Program-made: the position numbers and the translations under genes
Shown: positions 6,213 to 13,977 of the stretch, in pieces
How the letters are laid out: each line of letters opens with the position of its first letter
Numbering within the stretch: the stretch's first letter is position 1
Notes under the pieces: model-generated
Database searches by the model: none
The model's input: only the letters and a program-made list of their open reading frames with translations
What the model was told of the DNA's origin: nothing
Assembly: GCA_945787595.1 (NCBI GenBank)
Contig: CALZJV010000092.1
Location: 1-16,654, forward strand
Source of the DNA: an uncultured Desulfobacterales bacterium
GTDB taxonomy: Bacteria > Desulfobacterota > Desulfobacteria > Desulfobacterales > JAFDCJ01
Reading direction: 5' to 3'
Length of the DNA stretch: 16,654 bases

Positions 6213-8393
6213 TCAGATGAGTCTGTATCGCAACCTCGTAAACCGCTGCAGCGTTTTATTGTTGTTGATCCCGATGGCCATGGCTTTTTTGCTTCCCACG
6301 ATCACCACCAGGTTTTTCCCCCGAGTAACGGCTGTATAAATCAGGTTGCGCTGCAGTAAAATATAGTGCTGCGTGACGATGGGAATAATCACTACCGGAT
6401 ATTCGGAGCCCTGGGATTTGTGGACGGATACGGCATAGGCCAGCACGATTTCATCCAGATCGCTGAAATCATAGACCACCTCCCGACCGTCATAGGCAAT
6501 CGTAACTTCTCTGTTTTCCCACTGAATCACCGTGATGCGCCCGATATCACCGTTAAATACTTCCTTGTCATAATTGTTCCTAATCTGCATGACTTTATCG
6601 TTGACTCTGTAGGTGCGTTCCCCGCGAATGATGCCGTCCTCGCCAGGGTTGAGTGCCGTCTGGAGTTGACTGTTCAGGTTCAAGGCGCCCACCACCCCTT
6701 TGTGCATGGGAGTCAACACCTGGATATCGTCGACCGGGTCGTAATTAAAACGACGGGTGATTCTTTCTTTGCAGAGCTCTACAATGATTTCCAGTACCTT
6801 TTCAGGATCTTCCTGTTCGATAAAATAAAAATCGTTGTGCGGATCGGATGAATATTCGTTGTTAAGCGACGGCATGGTGCCCTCATTTATTTTATGGGCA
6901 TTGACAACAATTTGACTGAATCTGGCCTGGCGGAAAATTTTGTCCAGCGTCGCCACCGGTACCAAACCGGATGCAATGATATCATTGAGGACATTTCCGG
7001 CCCCGACCGAAGGAAGCTGATTGACATCGCCCACCAGAATAAAAGTGGCAAAGGGGGGAACGGCTTTTAAAAGCTGGTACATCAAGACGATATCAATCAT
7101 CGAAGCCTCGTCGATAATCAAGACGTCACAATCGAGGGGTTTGTCCTCGTTGCGCTGGAACCCTCCTTTCTGAAAGCTGTATTCCAGCAATCGGTGAATG
7201 GTTTTGGCGCCAAAACCGGTGGTTTCACTCATCCGCTTGGCCGCTCTCCCAGTGGGTGCAGCCAGCATGATCCCGACATTGAGTCTGGAAAATATTTTTA
7301 AAACCGCATTGATAATGGTGGTTTTACCGGTACCGGGCCCACCGGTGATCACCATGGCTTTATTTTCAATGGCCCAGCCGACGGCTTTGATCTGATTTGC
7401 CGCCAGGGTAATGGAAAGTTTGTTTTGCACCCATTCGATGGCCTTGCACGAGTCGATCTCACGAATTGATTTTGACGTATTGACCAGTATTTTTAATCGT
7501 CGGGCAACACCGGTTTCACAGACATGAAACCTGGTGAGAAACACGGCTTTATCATTTTCTTTGAAGGTATCGTGGTTTCCGTTCAAGGCCTCCACGATTA
7601 TTTTTTGATCGACGGCCAGAATCCCCAGGGCCCGCACAATTATATCACGCCCCACACCGAGGATCTCACAGCTTTTTGAAATCAGGGATTCATAAGGAAA
7701 GTGAACATGGCCCTCATCCGACAGCTGATTGAGGACATAGAGGATTCCGGCTTCAACTCTGATTTGCGCGTCTTGAGTAATCCCCAGCTTTGCTGCAATT
7801 TGGTCAGCGGTGACAAATCCGATCCCGAAAATGTCGCCGGCCAATCGATAGGGGTTATCTTTTACAACCGCGATGGCCTGGTTGCCGTACTGCTTGAAAA
7901 TTTTGGCGGCGTAGCCGGAGCTGACGCCGTAGGACTGCAAAAAAAGCATCACATCCCGAATTTCACGTTGTTGGTCCCAGGCCCCGGCAATCATGGCGAT
8001 ACGCTTTTTACCGATGCCATCCACCTCGGCCAACCGCTGGATGTCGTTTTCAATGATATCCAGCGTTTTCTTGCCGAACATGTCCACGATCCGTCCGGCC
8101 ATCACCGGGCCCAGACCTTTAATCATACCGGAGCCCAGGTACTTGCGGATGCCGTACGCCGTGGCCGGAACTTTGGTTCTATATTCAGAAATCTTAAACT
8201 GGTGGCCGAATTTAGGGTGGACCGTCCACTCGCCGCGCATCTCCAGGATCTCACCAACCATCGGCGCCATCATGACCCCGATCACGGTCACCAATTCGTG
8301 GCGCCCGCTCGCTTTCAGCCTGGCGATGGTAAAGCCGTTTTCTTCGTTGGTAAATGTGATTCTTTCGATTTGGCCGCAAAGGTCGGTGGGCAT
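6213..8393 (-). CDS. recD2: RecD2-type ATP-dependent DNA helicase
   Basis: A 726-aa SF1B 5'-to-3' DNA helicase of the RecD2/RecD-TraA branch, which acts in DNA repair without RecBC. The N-terminal OB-like domain (1-75) and tandem helix-hairpin-helix region (about 81-135: GLGPVMAGRI, VDGIGKKRI) distinguish it from E. coli RecD. The motor carries Walker A GGPGTGKTT (351-359), motif Ia APTGRAAKR, Walker B LIIDEASM (425-432), VGDVNQLPSVGAG (454-466), the VSVHKSQGSEYP motif (655-666) and NLIYTAVTRGKN (683-694). All helicase motifs are intact. The length is slightly short of the about 740-800 aa usual for the family. No clear Shine-Dalgarno precedes the ATG at 8393. The sigma28 promoter of the next gene begins right after its stop. 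Confidence 0.95.
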   Translation of the reverse strand: MPTDLCGQIERITFTNEENGFTIARLKASGRHELVTVIGVMMAPMVGEILEMRGEWTVHPKFGHQFKISEYRTKVPATAYGIRKYLGSGMIKGLGPVMAGRIVDMFGKKTLDIIENDIQRLAEVDGIGKKRIAMIAGAWDQQREIRDVMLFLQSYGVSSGYAAKIFKQYGNQAIAVVKDNPYRLAGDIFGIGFVTADQIAAKLGITQDAQIRVEAGILYVLNQLSDEGHVHFPYESLISKSCEILGVGRDIIVRALGILAVDQKIIVEALNGNHDTFKENDKAVFLTRFHVCETGVARRLKILVNTSKSIREIDSCKAIEWVQNKLSITLAANQIKAVGWAIENKAMVITGGPGTGKTTIINAVLKIFSRLNVGIMLAAPTGRAAKRMSETTGFGAKTIHRLLEYSFQKGGFQRNEDKPLDCDVLIIDEASMIDIVLMYQLLKAVPPFATFILVGDVNQLPSVGAGNVLNDIIASGLVPVATLDKIFRQARFSQIVVNAHKINEGTMPSLNNEYSSDPHNDFYFIEQEDPEKVLEIIVELCKERITRRFNYDPVDDIQVLTPMHKGVVGALNLNSQLQTALNPGEDGIIRGERTYRVNDKVMQIRNNYDKEVFNGDIGRITVIQWENREVTIAYDGREVVYDFSDLDEIVLAYAVSVHKSQGSEYPVVIIPIVTQHYILLQRNLIYTAVTRGKNLVVIVGSKKAMAIGINNNKTLQRFTRLRYRLI

Positions 8394-8454
8394 AGATAGT
8401 TACGCTTTTATTTCGTTGATATTGATTCTAGGCTAAGGTTGAAAGCGAACCGCA

Positions 8455-8617
8455 GAATATCGAATGACGATTGACGAATTGTGGATGTCGCTCGCGCAGC
8501 GCAGGTGCTTGCGCCGCGTGTCGCTCTGCTCTTCTTTATGATCTTTTTTTTAATATTGATCCCGCCGAAGGCGGACCTTAAATAGTCAATATTCAATCGA
8601 CAATATTCAATCAATGG
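8455..8617. repeat. Composite intergenic repeat, copy 1
   Basis: The left arm (8455-8481) and right arm (8581-8614) are degenerate inverted versions of a gaatattgaat-type word. Between them are a GC-rich segment (8490-8520), a T-rich run (8540-8550) and a hairpin with stem ccgcc-gaa-ggcgg at 8562-8574. The 16-mer aggcggaccttaaata (8569-8584) recurs exactly at 11602-11617 in a second copy with the same part order. It fills the spacer between trmO and recD2. Confidence 0.7.
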
Positions 8618-8620
8618 TAC

Positions 8621-9031
8621 TCAAACCCAGTCGGGTAGGCGAACATCATCCTCCCGGACTGAACCCGGAATGTAACATTTGATATCAATCACGGGAGAGC
8701 CGTCAAGGGCATCAATATCTTCTATTTCAATTAGGTTGTCATGGATTGAAATAATTTTACACACCGTGAGTGCGATCAGATTGGGTCTTTGCGGCGAATG
8801 GGTGGCAAAGACACCGGTTAAGGGATTGCGCCGATCTTTTCGGGGATGAACCCGCAGCACCCGGCGTTTTTCGGCGGTGTCGTTTTGATCAAACCAGTAA
8901 AGCACCACGACGTGCGAAAAGCCGTCAAGACCCAGAAGGGCATCCGTGAACTCATTATAAATTTCAATGCTAACGGCAGTGTCCGTTTTTCTGACAATAC
9001 CCACGGGAATAATTCGAAATGACTCCATCAT
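8621..9031 (-). CDS. trmO: TrmO/TsaA-type tRNA m6t6A37 methyltransferase
   Basis: A 136-aa single-domain member of the TsaA/TrmO (YaeB) family. In E. coli, TrmO uses S-adenosylmethionine to N6-methylate t6A37 in threonine tRNA. Signatures seen: IIPVGIVRK at 7-15, GVFATHSPQRPNLIALTVCKI (73-93; the family norm is G.FATRSP.RPNPIG.S), and DALDGSPVIDIKCY (108-120). It lacks the C-terminal extension present in E. coli TrmO (about 235 aa), like many short bacterial and archaeal members. GGAGA precedes the start; the second Met (9028) is an equally possible start. The archetypal R-S-P is H-S-P here, so activity is likely but not certain. Confidence 0.88.
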   Translation of the reverse strand: MMESFRIIPVGIVRKTDTAVSIEIYNEFTDALLGLDGFSHVVVLYWFDQNDTAEKRRVLRVHPRKDRRNPLTGVFATHSPQRPNLIALTVCKIISIHDNLIEIEDIDALDGSPVIDIKCYIPGSVREDDVRLPDWV

Positions 9032-9076
9032 TGGTCATCTCTCCATTCAATAGAATCGCCAAAATGTAACATTCGA

Positions 9077-9214
9077 GCCACCAAGACACTAAGCTGTCAA
9101 TGCCAAAACCGGAAATACAGTGTCTAACCCGGATAAACCGGAAAGAATAGCCACAAAGGCACCAAGGCACAAACAATAACTGTTTATTATAATTTAACTT
9201 TGTGTCTTGGTGGC
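9077..9214. repeat. Inverted 17-bp word repeat upstream of trmO
   Basis: gccaccaagacactaag (9077-9093) is the reverse complement of 9198-9214 (ctttgtgtcttggtggc) at 16 of 17 positions. A third, longer variant beginning gccacaaaggcaccaagg lies at 9150-9173. The palindromic arms are therefore spaced by about 104 nt and contain an extra direct copy. No gene or obvious promoter was found inside. Confidence 0.65.
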
Positions 9215-9405
9215 GAAAATATTTTGTTAGATAAATCCTTCGCAAATATGATGCGATTTTAATAGATAGGTACTGAATCCACCGGCGGAACGCCTGAAAC
9301 CTTAGGTTCCTTGCACCATGTTTTCAGATAAAACCAGATAAGGGCCTAATAACCTTCTTTTTATCTACGGAGCTGATCGGAAAAATATCCTTTTATAGAT
9401 TGTAT
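9215..9405. other. Spacer downstream of acetoacetyl-CoA synthetase
   Basis: No coding potential was seen. The sequence is AT-rich, with a short ggaac...gttcc pairing around 9288-9311. No convincing rho-independent terminator for the minus-strand gene ending at 9406 was found. Confidence 0.4.
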
Positions 9406-11361
9406 CTAGTCTTCCTGAAGCTCTTTCAAGTTCGCATAATAATCCAGCGCATCCGGATTGCCCAGTGCATCCCTGTTGAGCACGGTTCGGCCCTCTATGA
9501 TTTTTTTAACCGCCAGCTCTACCTTCTTCATATTGAGTGTGTAAGGAACTTCGGGCGTGCTCAGGATCTTTGCCGGCACATGTCTTGGTGATGCGTTGGT
9601 GCGAATGGTCTGTTTGATTTTCGCTTTCAATGCTTCGGTTAATTCATTCCCGGCAGCCAACTTGACAAAGAGAATAACCCGAACGTCATCCTTCCAGTTT
9701 TGTCCGACCACAACGCTGTCATCGATCTCCGACAACTGTTCTAACTGCCGGTAAATCTCGGCAGTACCAATCCGGACACCACCCGGATTCAGGGTGGCAT
9801 CCGATCGACCCAGCATGACCACGCCGCCACGTTTGGTCACGGTGACAAAATCGCCGTGCCGCCAGATATTCGGATAGCTGTCGAAATAGGCATTTTTGTA
9901 TTTAATGCCCTCCGGATCATCCCAGAAATAAATCGGCATGGACGGAAAAGGCTTGCAACAGACCAGTTCTCCCTGTTGATCAATTATCTCGTTGCCCATC
10001 TCATCAAATGCCCTCACATCCATGGCCAGTCCGCGGCACTGCAGCTCGCCGGCATAAACCGGTCCGATCGGATTTCCAAGTGCAAAGCAGCCGTTGAGGT
10101 CCGTGCCGCCGGCAATGGAAGCCAGCTGCAAATCCGCTTTGACCTCATTGTAAACAAACTCAAAACCTTCAATCGAAAGCGGTGATCCGGTGGAAAGAAC
10201 CGCCCGCAGCGCGGTCAGGTCATAGGTTTTACCGGGTTTGACACCGGCATTGATCAGAGCGGCAATGTATCCTGCACTAGTGCCGAAAACCGTGATTTTT
10301 TCATCCCGCGCCATTTCCCATAAGGCGCCGGGATGGGGGTGAAACGGATTGCCGTCAAAAAGCACCAGGGTGGCACCCACGGCCAGCGAGCTTGTCAACC
10401 AATTCCACATCATCCAGCCACAGGTGGTAAAATAAAAAATGGTGTCCTCTCGTTTTAAGTCGGTATGCAGTATGAGTTCCTTTAAGTGATGCATCAGAAT
10501 TCCACCGGCACTCTGAACCATACATTTGGGCAGACCGGTGGTTCCGGACGAATACATGATGTAGAGAGGATGATCAAATGGGAGTTGTTCAAATTCTATT
10601 TCAGGGTTGGATTCGTTAGATCGGAAATCTTTGTAATGGACGGCATTGGGAACCGCACTGATATCCGCATTCTGGTCGATATAGGGAACCACGACCACTT
10701 TTTCGATGGAGGGCAGTTCTTTTAAAATGTCGCCAATTCGTTCCAAGGAATCAATTTTCTTGCCCTTGAAGCAATAACCGTTGGCTGTAAATAAAATCTT
10801 GGGCTTAATCTGCCCGAACCGATCCAGCACACCTTTGATGCCAAAATCGGGTGAGCACGACGACCATGTCGCCCCCGTGCTGGTTGCGGCCAACATCGCC
10901 ACAATAGTGGCCGGCATGTTCGGCATAAAGCCCACAACCCGGTCACCGGATTGAACCCCCGCAGCTTTCAGACCTTGAGCCACCCGCGCCACTTCATCGT
11001 AAAGTTCGGCATATGTCATCCTGGTTGACGGTTGCCCTTCACCCTTGAAAATCAGGGCTACCTTTTCGTCCCTGAAGCGCAAAAGATTTTGAGTAAAATT
11101 GAGTCGTGCACCGGTAAACCATCGGGCCCCGGGCATTTTGGTTACTTCGTCAATGACCTGGTCATAGGGCTTGGAAGCAACGATATCGGTAAATTCCCAC
11201 ATGGTCTCCCAGAAATCGGCAATATTTTCGATCGACCATTCATATAGGGGTGCGTACTCGCTGAAATTTTGATGATATTTTTCGTTGATGACATTCATGA
11301 ACCGATACATGTTGCTGTTTTTAATCTGTTCTTCCGAAGGCTTCCATAATTGTCTCGCCAT
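9406..11361 (-). CDS. aacS: Acetoacetyl-CoA synthetase (acetoacetate-CoA ligase)
   Basis: A 651-aa ANL-superfamily enzyme converting acetoacetate, ATP and CoA to acetoacetyl-CoA, AMP and PPi in the cytosol. The start at 11361 is chosen because MARQLWKPSEEQI matches the family N-terminus and a strong GGGAGGAAT site sits directly before it; a 9-codon extension to 11388 would run through that site. Motifs: YSSGTTGLPK (270-279), TTCGWMMWNW (312-321), STGSPL (390-395), IWRHGDF (499-505), GRSDATLNPGGVRIG (518-532) and the C-terminal YTLNMKKVELAVKKI with the likely adenylation Lys near 612-613. TCGWMMWNW and DATLNPGGVRIGTAEIYR separate it from acetyl-CoA synthetase. A weak promoter (TTGACT-N18-TAATAA) may lie near 11408-11438. 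It stands alone, divergent from threonine aldolase. Confidence 0.95.
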   Translation of the reverse strand: MARQLWKPSEEQIKNSNMYRFMNVINEKYHQNFSEYAPLYEWSIENIADFWETMWEFTDIVASKPYDQVIDEVTKMPGARWFTGARLNFTQNLLRFRDEKVALIFKGEGQPSTRMTYAELYDEVARVAQGLKAAGVQSGDRVVGFMPNMPATIVAMLAATSTGATWSSCSPDFGIKGVLDRFGQIKPKILFTANGYCFKGKKIDSLERIGDILKELPSIEKVVVVPYIDQNADISAVPNAVHYKDFRSNESNPEIEFEQLPFDHPLYIMYSSGTTGLPKCMVQSAGGILMHHLKELILHTDLKREDTIFYFTTCGWMMWNWLTSSLAVGATLVLFDGNPFHPHPGALWEMARDEKITVFGTSAGYIAALINAGVKPGKTYDLTALRAVLSTGSPLSIEGFEFVYNEVKADLQLASIAGGTDLNGCFALGNPIGPVYAGELQCRGLAMDVRAFDEMGNEIIDQQGELVCCKPFPSMPIYFWDDPEGIKYKNAYFDSYPNIWRHGDFVTVTKRGGVVMLGRSDATLNPGGVRIGTAEIYRQLEQLSEIDDSVVVGQNWKDDVRVILFVKLAAGNELTEALKAKIKQTIRTNASPRHVPAKILSTPEVPYTLNMKKVELAVKKIIEGRTVLNRDALGNPDALDYYANLKELQED

Positions 11362-11519
11362 GATTCCTCCCTCTGCTGATGGTTTCATTTCTCAAGTCAG
11401 TTATTACCGTTATACATATCCAATAGTCAAGATAATGAATTAAAATAGGGATGGGCATTCGTATTAAGTCTTGCAGTACCCCATAATTTTCGATATCAGT
11501 AGCACTTTGACGATTGTCC

Positions 11520-11647
11520 ATTGAATATTGAAAATTGAAAATCTGCGGAAGTCGCTTTGCTCCGTTATTTTTTTGATCTTTTTATTATCATTAATCCGCG
11601 CAGGCGGACCTTAAATATTCAATCTTCAATCGAAAATTTTCAATTAT
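11520..11647. repeat. Composite intergenic repeat, copy 2
   Basis: Same part order and orientation as the copy at 8455-8617: a left AT-rich arm (attgaatatt at 11520-11529), gtcgct, a T-rich run with gatctttttatta (11575 on), a small hairpin ccgc-gca-ggcgg, the exact 16-mer aggcggaccttaaata (11602-11617), and a right arm whose aatattcaat (11614-11623) perfectly complements the left arm. The GC-rich centre is shorter than in copy 1. It ends about 6 bp before the threonine aldolase ribosome-binding site. The remainder of the divergent spacer, 11362-11519, shows no gene. Confidence 0.7.
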
Positions 11648-11666
11648 TTCAGTGAGGAGACCTGCT

Positions 11667-12704
11667 ATGCGCCAAGTTGATCTTAGATCCGACACGTTGA
11701 CCCGGCCCACCCCTGCGATGTCACGGGCGATGGCCGAAGCAGAAGTTGGTGACGATGTGTTCGGGGAAGACCCCACCATAAATAAATTAGAGGAAATGGC
11801 GGCAGATCGTTTGGGAAAAGAAGCCGCGCTGTTCGTTGCCAGCGGCACCATGGGCAACCTGGTCAGCTTGCTGGCCCATTGCGCTCGCGGTGATGAAATT
11901 ATTCTGGGAAGCCTTTCGCACACCTTTTTCTTTGAACAGGGCGGGTCCGCGGCCGTGGGGGGTATTCACCCCCGGACCGTTGCGAATCAGCCCGATGGGA
12001 CGCTGGCTCTGTCTGAAATTGAAGCCGCCATTCGATCGGACAACATTCACTTTCCTTTAACCCGCTTGATCGTGCTTGAGAATACCCACAACCTTTGCGG
12101 CGGTTATCCCCTCGACATCGATTATATGAAGGCGGTGGGCGATATCGCCCGTTGTCACGACTTAAAAATCCATGTGGACGGGGCTCGCATTTTTAATGCT
12201 GCCGTGGCACTGGATGTAAAAGTGGATCAATTAGCTGCAGAAGCTGATTCGGTGTCCTTCTGTCTGAGTAAGGGGCTGGCGGCTCCGGTCGGTTCGGTGG
12301 TGTGCGGAAGCCGGGATTTTATCTTTCAGGCACGACGGGCACGCAAAGTGCTGGGCGGTGGTATGCGTCAGGCCGGTGTGCTGGCAGCTGCCGGATTGAT
12401 TGCCCTGAACGAGATGGTCGATCGCCTGGCCGATGATCACGCCAACGCCCGAAAGCTTGCCGATGGTCTGGCGGAGATGCCCGGCCTGTCCGTCGATCCA
12501 TCCCTGATCAAAACCGACATTGTCTATTTCGAAGTGATAAGGGAGGATCTTACGGTGGAGGACCTGGTTAAGCGGCTGGAGGAAAAGGGAGTCCGAATGT
12601 TGCCGGTCGGGCCGGGCCGCATCAGAGCCGTGACCCATTATCACATCACGCCGGAAGATATTGATTATGCGCTGGGGGCGTTCTCCAAGGTGATGAGCGT
12701 ATAG
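11667..12704 (+). CDS. ltaE: Low-specificity L-threonine aldolase
   Basis: A 345-aa PLP-dependent fold-type I enzyme cleaving L-threonine or L-allo-threonine to glycine and acetaldehyde. The start at 11667 gives MRQVDLRSDTLTRPTPAM, the canonical N-terminus, with GAGGAG 7 nt upstream; an in-frame GTG at 11652 overlaps that site and is rejected. The PLP Schiff-base lysine is Lys202 in FCLSKGLAAPVGS. Asp171 in HVDGARIFNAA binds the pyridine nitrogen, His85 (SLSHTFFFEQGG) stacks on the ring, and the N-terminal GDDVFGEDPT block is intact. The C-terminal domain ends GPGRIRAVTHYHIT. It is monocistronic: a 180-bp spacer with a hairpin at 12768-12813 separates it from the next toxin-antitoxin locus. 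Confidence 0.95.
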   Translation: MRQVDLRSDTLTRPTPAMSRAMAEAEVGDDVFGEDPTINKLEEMAADRLGKEAALFVASGTMGNLVSLLAHCARGDEIILGSLSHTFFFEQGGSAAVGGIHPRTVANQPDGTLALSEIEAAIRSDNIHFPLTRLIVLENTHNLCGGYPLDIDYMKAVGDIARCHDLKIHVDGARIFNAAVALDVKVDQLAAEADSVSFCLSKGLAAPVGSVVCGSRDFIFQARRARKVLGGGMRQAGVLAAAGLIALNEMVDRLADDHANARKLADGLAEMPGLSVDPSLIKTDIVYFEVIREDLTVEDLVKRLEEKGVRMLPVGPGRIRAVTHYHITPEDIDYALGAFSKVMSV

Positions 12705-12767
12705 ATCAAAAGTAATCTCGTCGTTTTTGGTACTGTATCGGTTTAATGAACAATTTCCAAACCTAGT

Positions 12768-12813
12768 CCGGCAGTCCAACGGGCAGTGAAAACCTATTGG
12801 TTTCTTCTGCCGG
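12768..12813. other. Two-part hairpin between ltaE and the antitoxin gene
   Basis: The outer stem CCGGCAG (12768-12774) pairs with CTGCCGG (12807-12813). An inner stem of gaaaacc and ggtttc closes on a TATT loop with one bulged A. There is no U-run, so a Rho-independent terminator is doubtful. It may terminate ltaE or be part of an unassigned RNA structure. Confidence 0.4.
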
Positions 12814-12840
12814 TGGCCGACATTGTTCGCCTCAAAATAA

Positions 12841-12885
12841 TAAATGATGTCTTGACATCATTTAAAAAGATGCTATGCTGGCAAC
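12841..12885 (+). promoter_or_regulatory. Palindrome-embedded promoter of the RHH antitoxin; predicted leaderless start
   Basis: -35 TTGACA (12852-12857), a 16-nt spacer and -10 TATGCT (12874-12879). The -35 sits inside an 11-bp perfect inverted repeat: arms 12841-12851 and 12854-12864, core aaatgatgtc / gacatcattt, 2-nt centre. This suits binding of a ribbon-helix-helix antitoxin dimer and would block RNA polymerase. Seven bases beyond the -10 is the A of ATG at 12886, and no Shine-Dalgarno is present, so a leaderless mRNA is predicted. Confidence 0.75.
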
Positions 12886-13131
12886 ATGAGAACGACACTA
12901 TCAATAGATGATGATGTAATTGAACGGGCACGGGCTGTTGCATCCAAATTGAACACACCATTTAAGACGATTGTCAACGAAGCTCTTCGTGCTGGCCTGG
13001 ACCAGGTGGAGCAACCCGCGAAGCAGCGCAACTACAAAACGAAACCTCACAAAATGGGCCTCCGGCAAGGCCGCAATCTAGATAATATCCAAGAACTGCT
13101 GGTCCAGATTGAAGGCGAGGATTCCCTTTGA
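12886..13131 (+). CDS. Type II antitoxin, ribbon-helix-helix (VapB-like)
   Basis: An 81-aa protein. The N-terminal MRTTLSIDDDVIERARAVASKLNTPFKTIVNEALRAGL segment is a ribbon-helix-helix domain: the beta strand RTTLSI contacts DNA and two helices dimerise. The C-terminal part (about 48-81, KTKPHKMGLRQGRNLDNIQELLVQIEGEDSL) is the toxin-binding tail, with the frequently seen 'LDNI.ELL...EGE' ending of VapB partners of PIN toxins. It has no Shine-Dalgarno and a promoter placed for leaderless transcription. Its stop overlaps the toxin's TTG start (TTGA at 13128-13131). The gene is intact, whereas its toxin is frameshifted. Confidence 0.9.
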   Translation: MRTTLSIDDDVIERARAVASKLNTPFKTIVNEALRAGLDQVEQPAKQRNYKTKPHKMGLRQGRNLDNIQELLVQIEGEDSL

Positions 13132-13552
13132 TTCTCGTCGATGCCAATATTCTATTGTACGCGGAGGACTCTCTTCAGTCCCGTCACAAGCAAGCGCGTG
13201 CATTGTGGGATGGCCAGCTATCCGGAACTGGAATTGTCTGCCTGTGCTGGACGGTTCTGTCTGCATTTATTCGTATAGGGACCCAAGGGTCTTCGAGCAC
13301 CCGCTCTCTCTCGAGCAAGCACTTGTTCGTGTACAGAGCTGGTTGGATCAGCCCTGTACGAGAATCGTTCGTCCGACCGAGCGACACTGGACTGTTTTCA
13401 GGCAGGTGCTCACGGACGGTCAGGCTGTCGCCAATCTGGTGACAGACGCACATTTGGCAGCTCTTGCCATTGAACATGGCTGTGAGTTGGCCTCTACCGA
13501 TTCTGATTTCGCCCGTTTCCCCAAACTGAAGTGGAGGAATCCCCTCGTATAA
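13128..13552 (+). pseudogene. PIN-domain toxin (VapC-like), frameshifted
   Basis: The first part reads MILVDANILLYAEDS...CWTVLSAFIRIGT in the frame starting at TTG 13128 (13128-13280). The rest, DPRVFEHPLSLEQALVRVQSW...NLVTDAHLAALAIEHG...STDSDFARFPKLKWRNPLV, is in another frame and ends at TAA 13550-13552. Together they make one VapC-type PIN domain, with Asp5, a TDAHLAALA acidic pair and TDSDFARF. Family members read ...R(I/L)-S/G-T-N-P-R-V-F at the junction. Two bases lie between GGG (13278-13280) and the resumed CCA, where a T-N pair would need six, so a 4-nt loss, or a 1-nt loss, at about 13281-13284 is the simplest explanation. The single-frame product lacks the C-terminal catalytic acids and should be inactive. 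A sequencing or assembly error cannot be excluded. Confidence 0.88.
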
Positions 13553-13977
13553 ACGATCTTGCCGAACAATGCGAGAAAGTCCCTGGAACAGCCGAAGCGG
13601 AAAGGGAGAGTTAATACGTTAATACATCTCTCTTATTTTCATAATCGTTTATTTTCTTATAATTAAATTGAGGGGTCGGGGAGTTTCTCAAAGCCGACCC
13701 GCTGCATGCATAATCACCACCGAAACCGCATGAACTCGACCCTAAGGCATCGTAATGAATGAACAGTGGTCAGAATGAAAACAGAGACTTGTTTGTAATG
13801 CCAGGATTGGATGTTAGATATAAGCCGCAAAACAAAGCTGTTCATCCATAACGATCCCTAATGGTCTCAGACAGCATCCGCTTTCGGTGGCGATCATCCA
13901 CTCCGCTATAAATAGGCATACGCTGAAAACTCCCCAACCCTCCAATGCTAAGCATTTGAAGTTTCAAATGCGATTGC
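13553..13977. other. Spacer without a gene between the toxin and purH
   Basis: No credible ORF. Two structures are visible. One is a 7-bp stem GGGTCGG (13673-13679) / CCGACCC (13694-13700) with a 14-nt loop. The other is an 8-bp hairpin gcatttga-agtt-tcaaatgc (13952-13971) just past the AICAR formyltransferase end. The second is placed for a 3' end of the minus-strand transcript but has no U-run. Confidence 0.5.

Noticed and set aside
7701..8399. Long plus-strand ORF (232 codons) antisense to recD2
   Set aside because: No family resemblance; the minus strand has an unbroken helicase with all motifs, so this is a coding shadow.
11362..11388. Earlier ATG start for acetoacetyl-CoA synthetase
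   Set aside because: It would run through the strong GGGAGGAAT ribosome-binding site of the ATG at 11361, whose product matches the family N-terminus.
11652..11666. GTG start for threonine aldolase
   Set aside because: The GTG overlaps the GAGGAG site serving the ATG at 11667, and canonical MRQVDLRSDT starts there.
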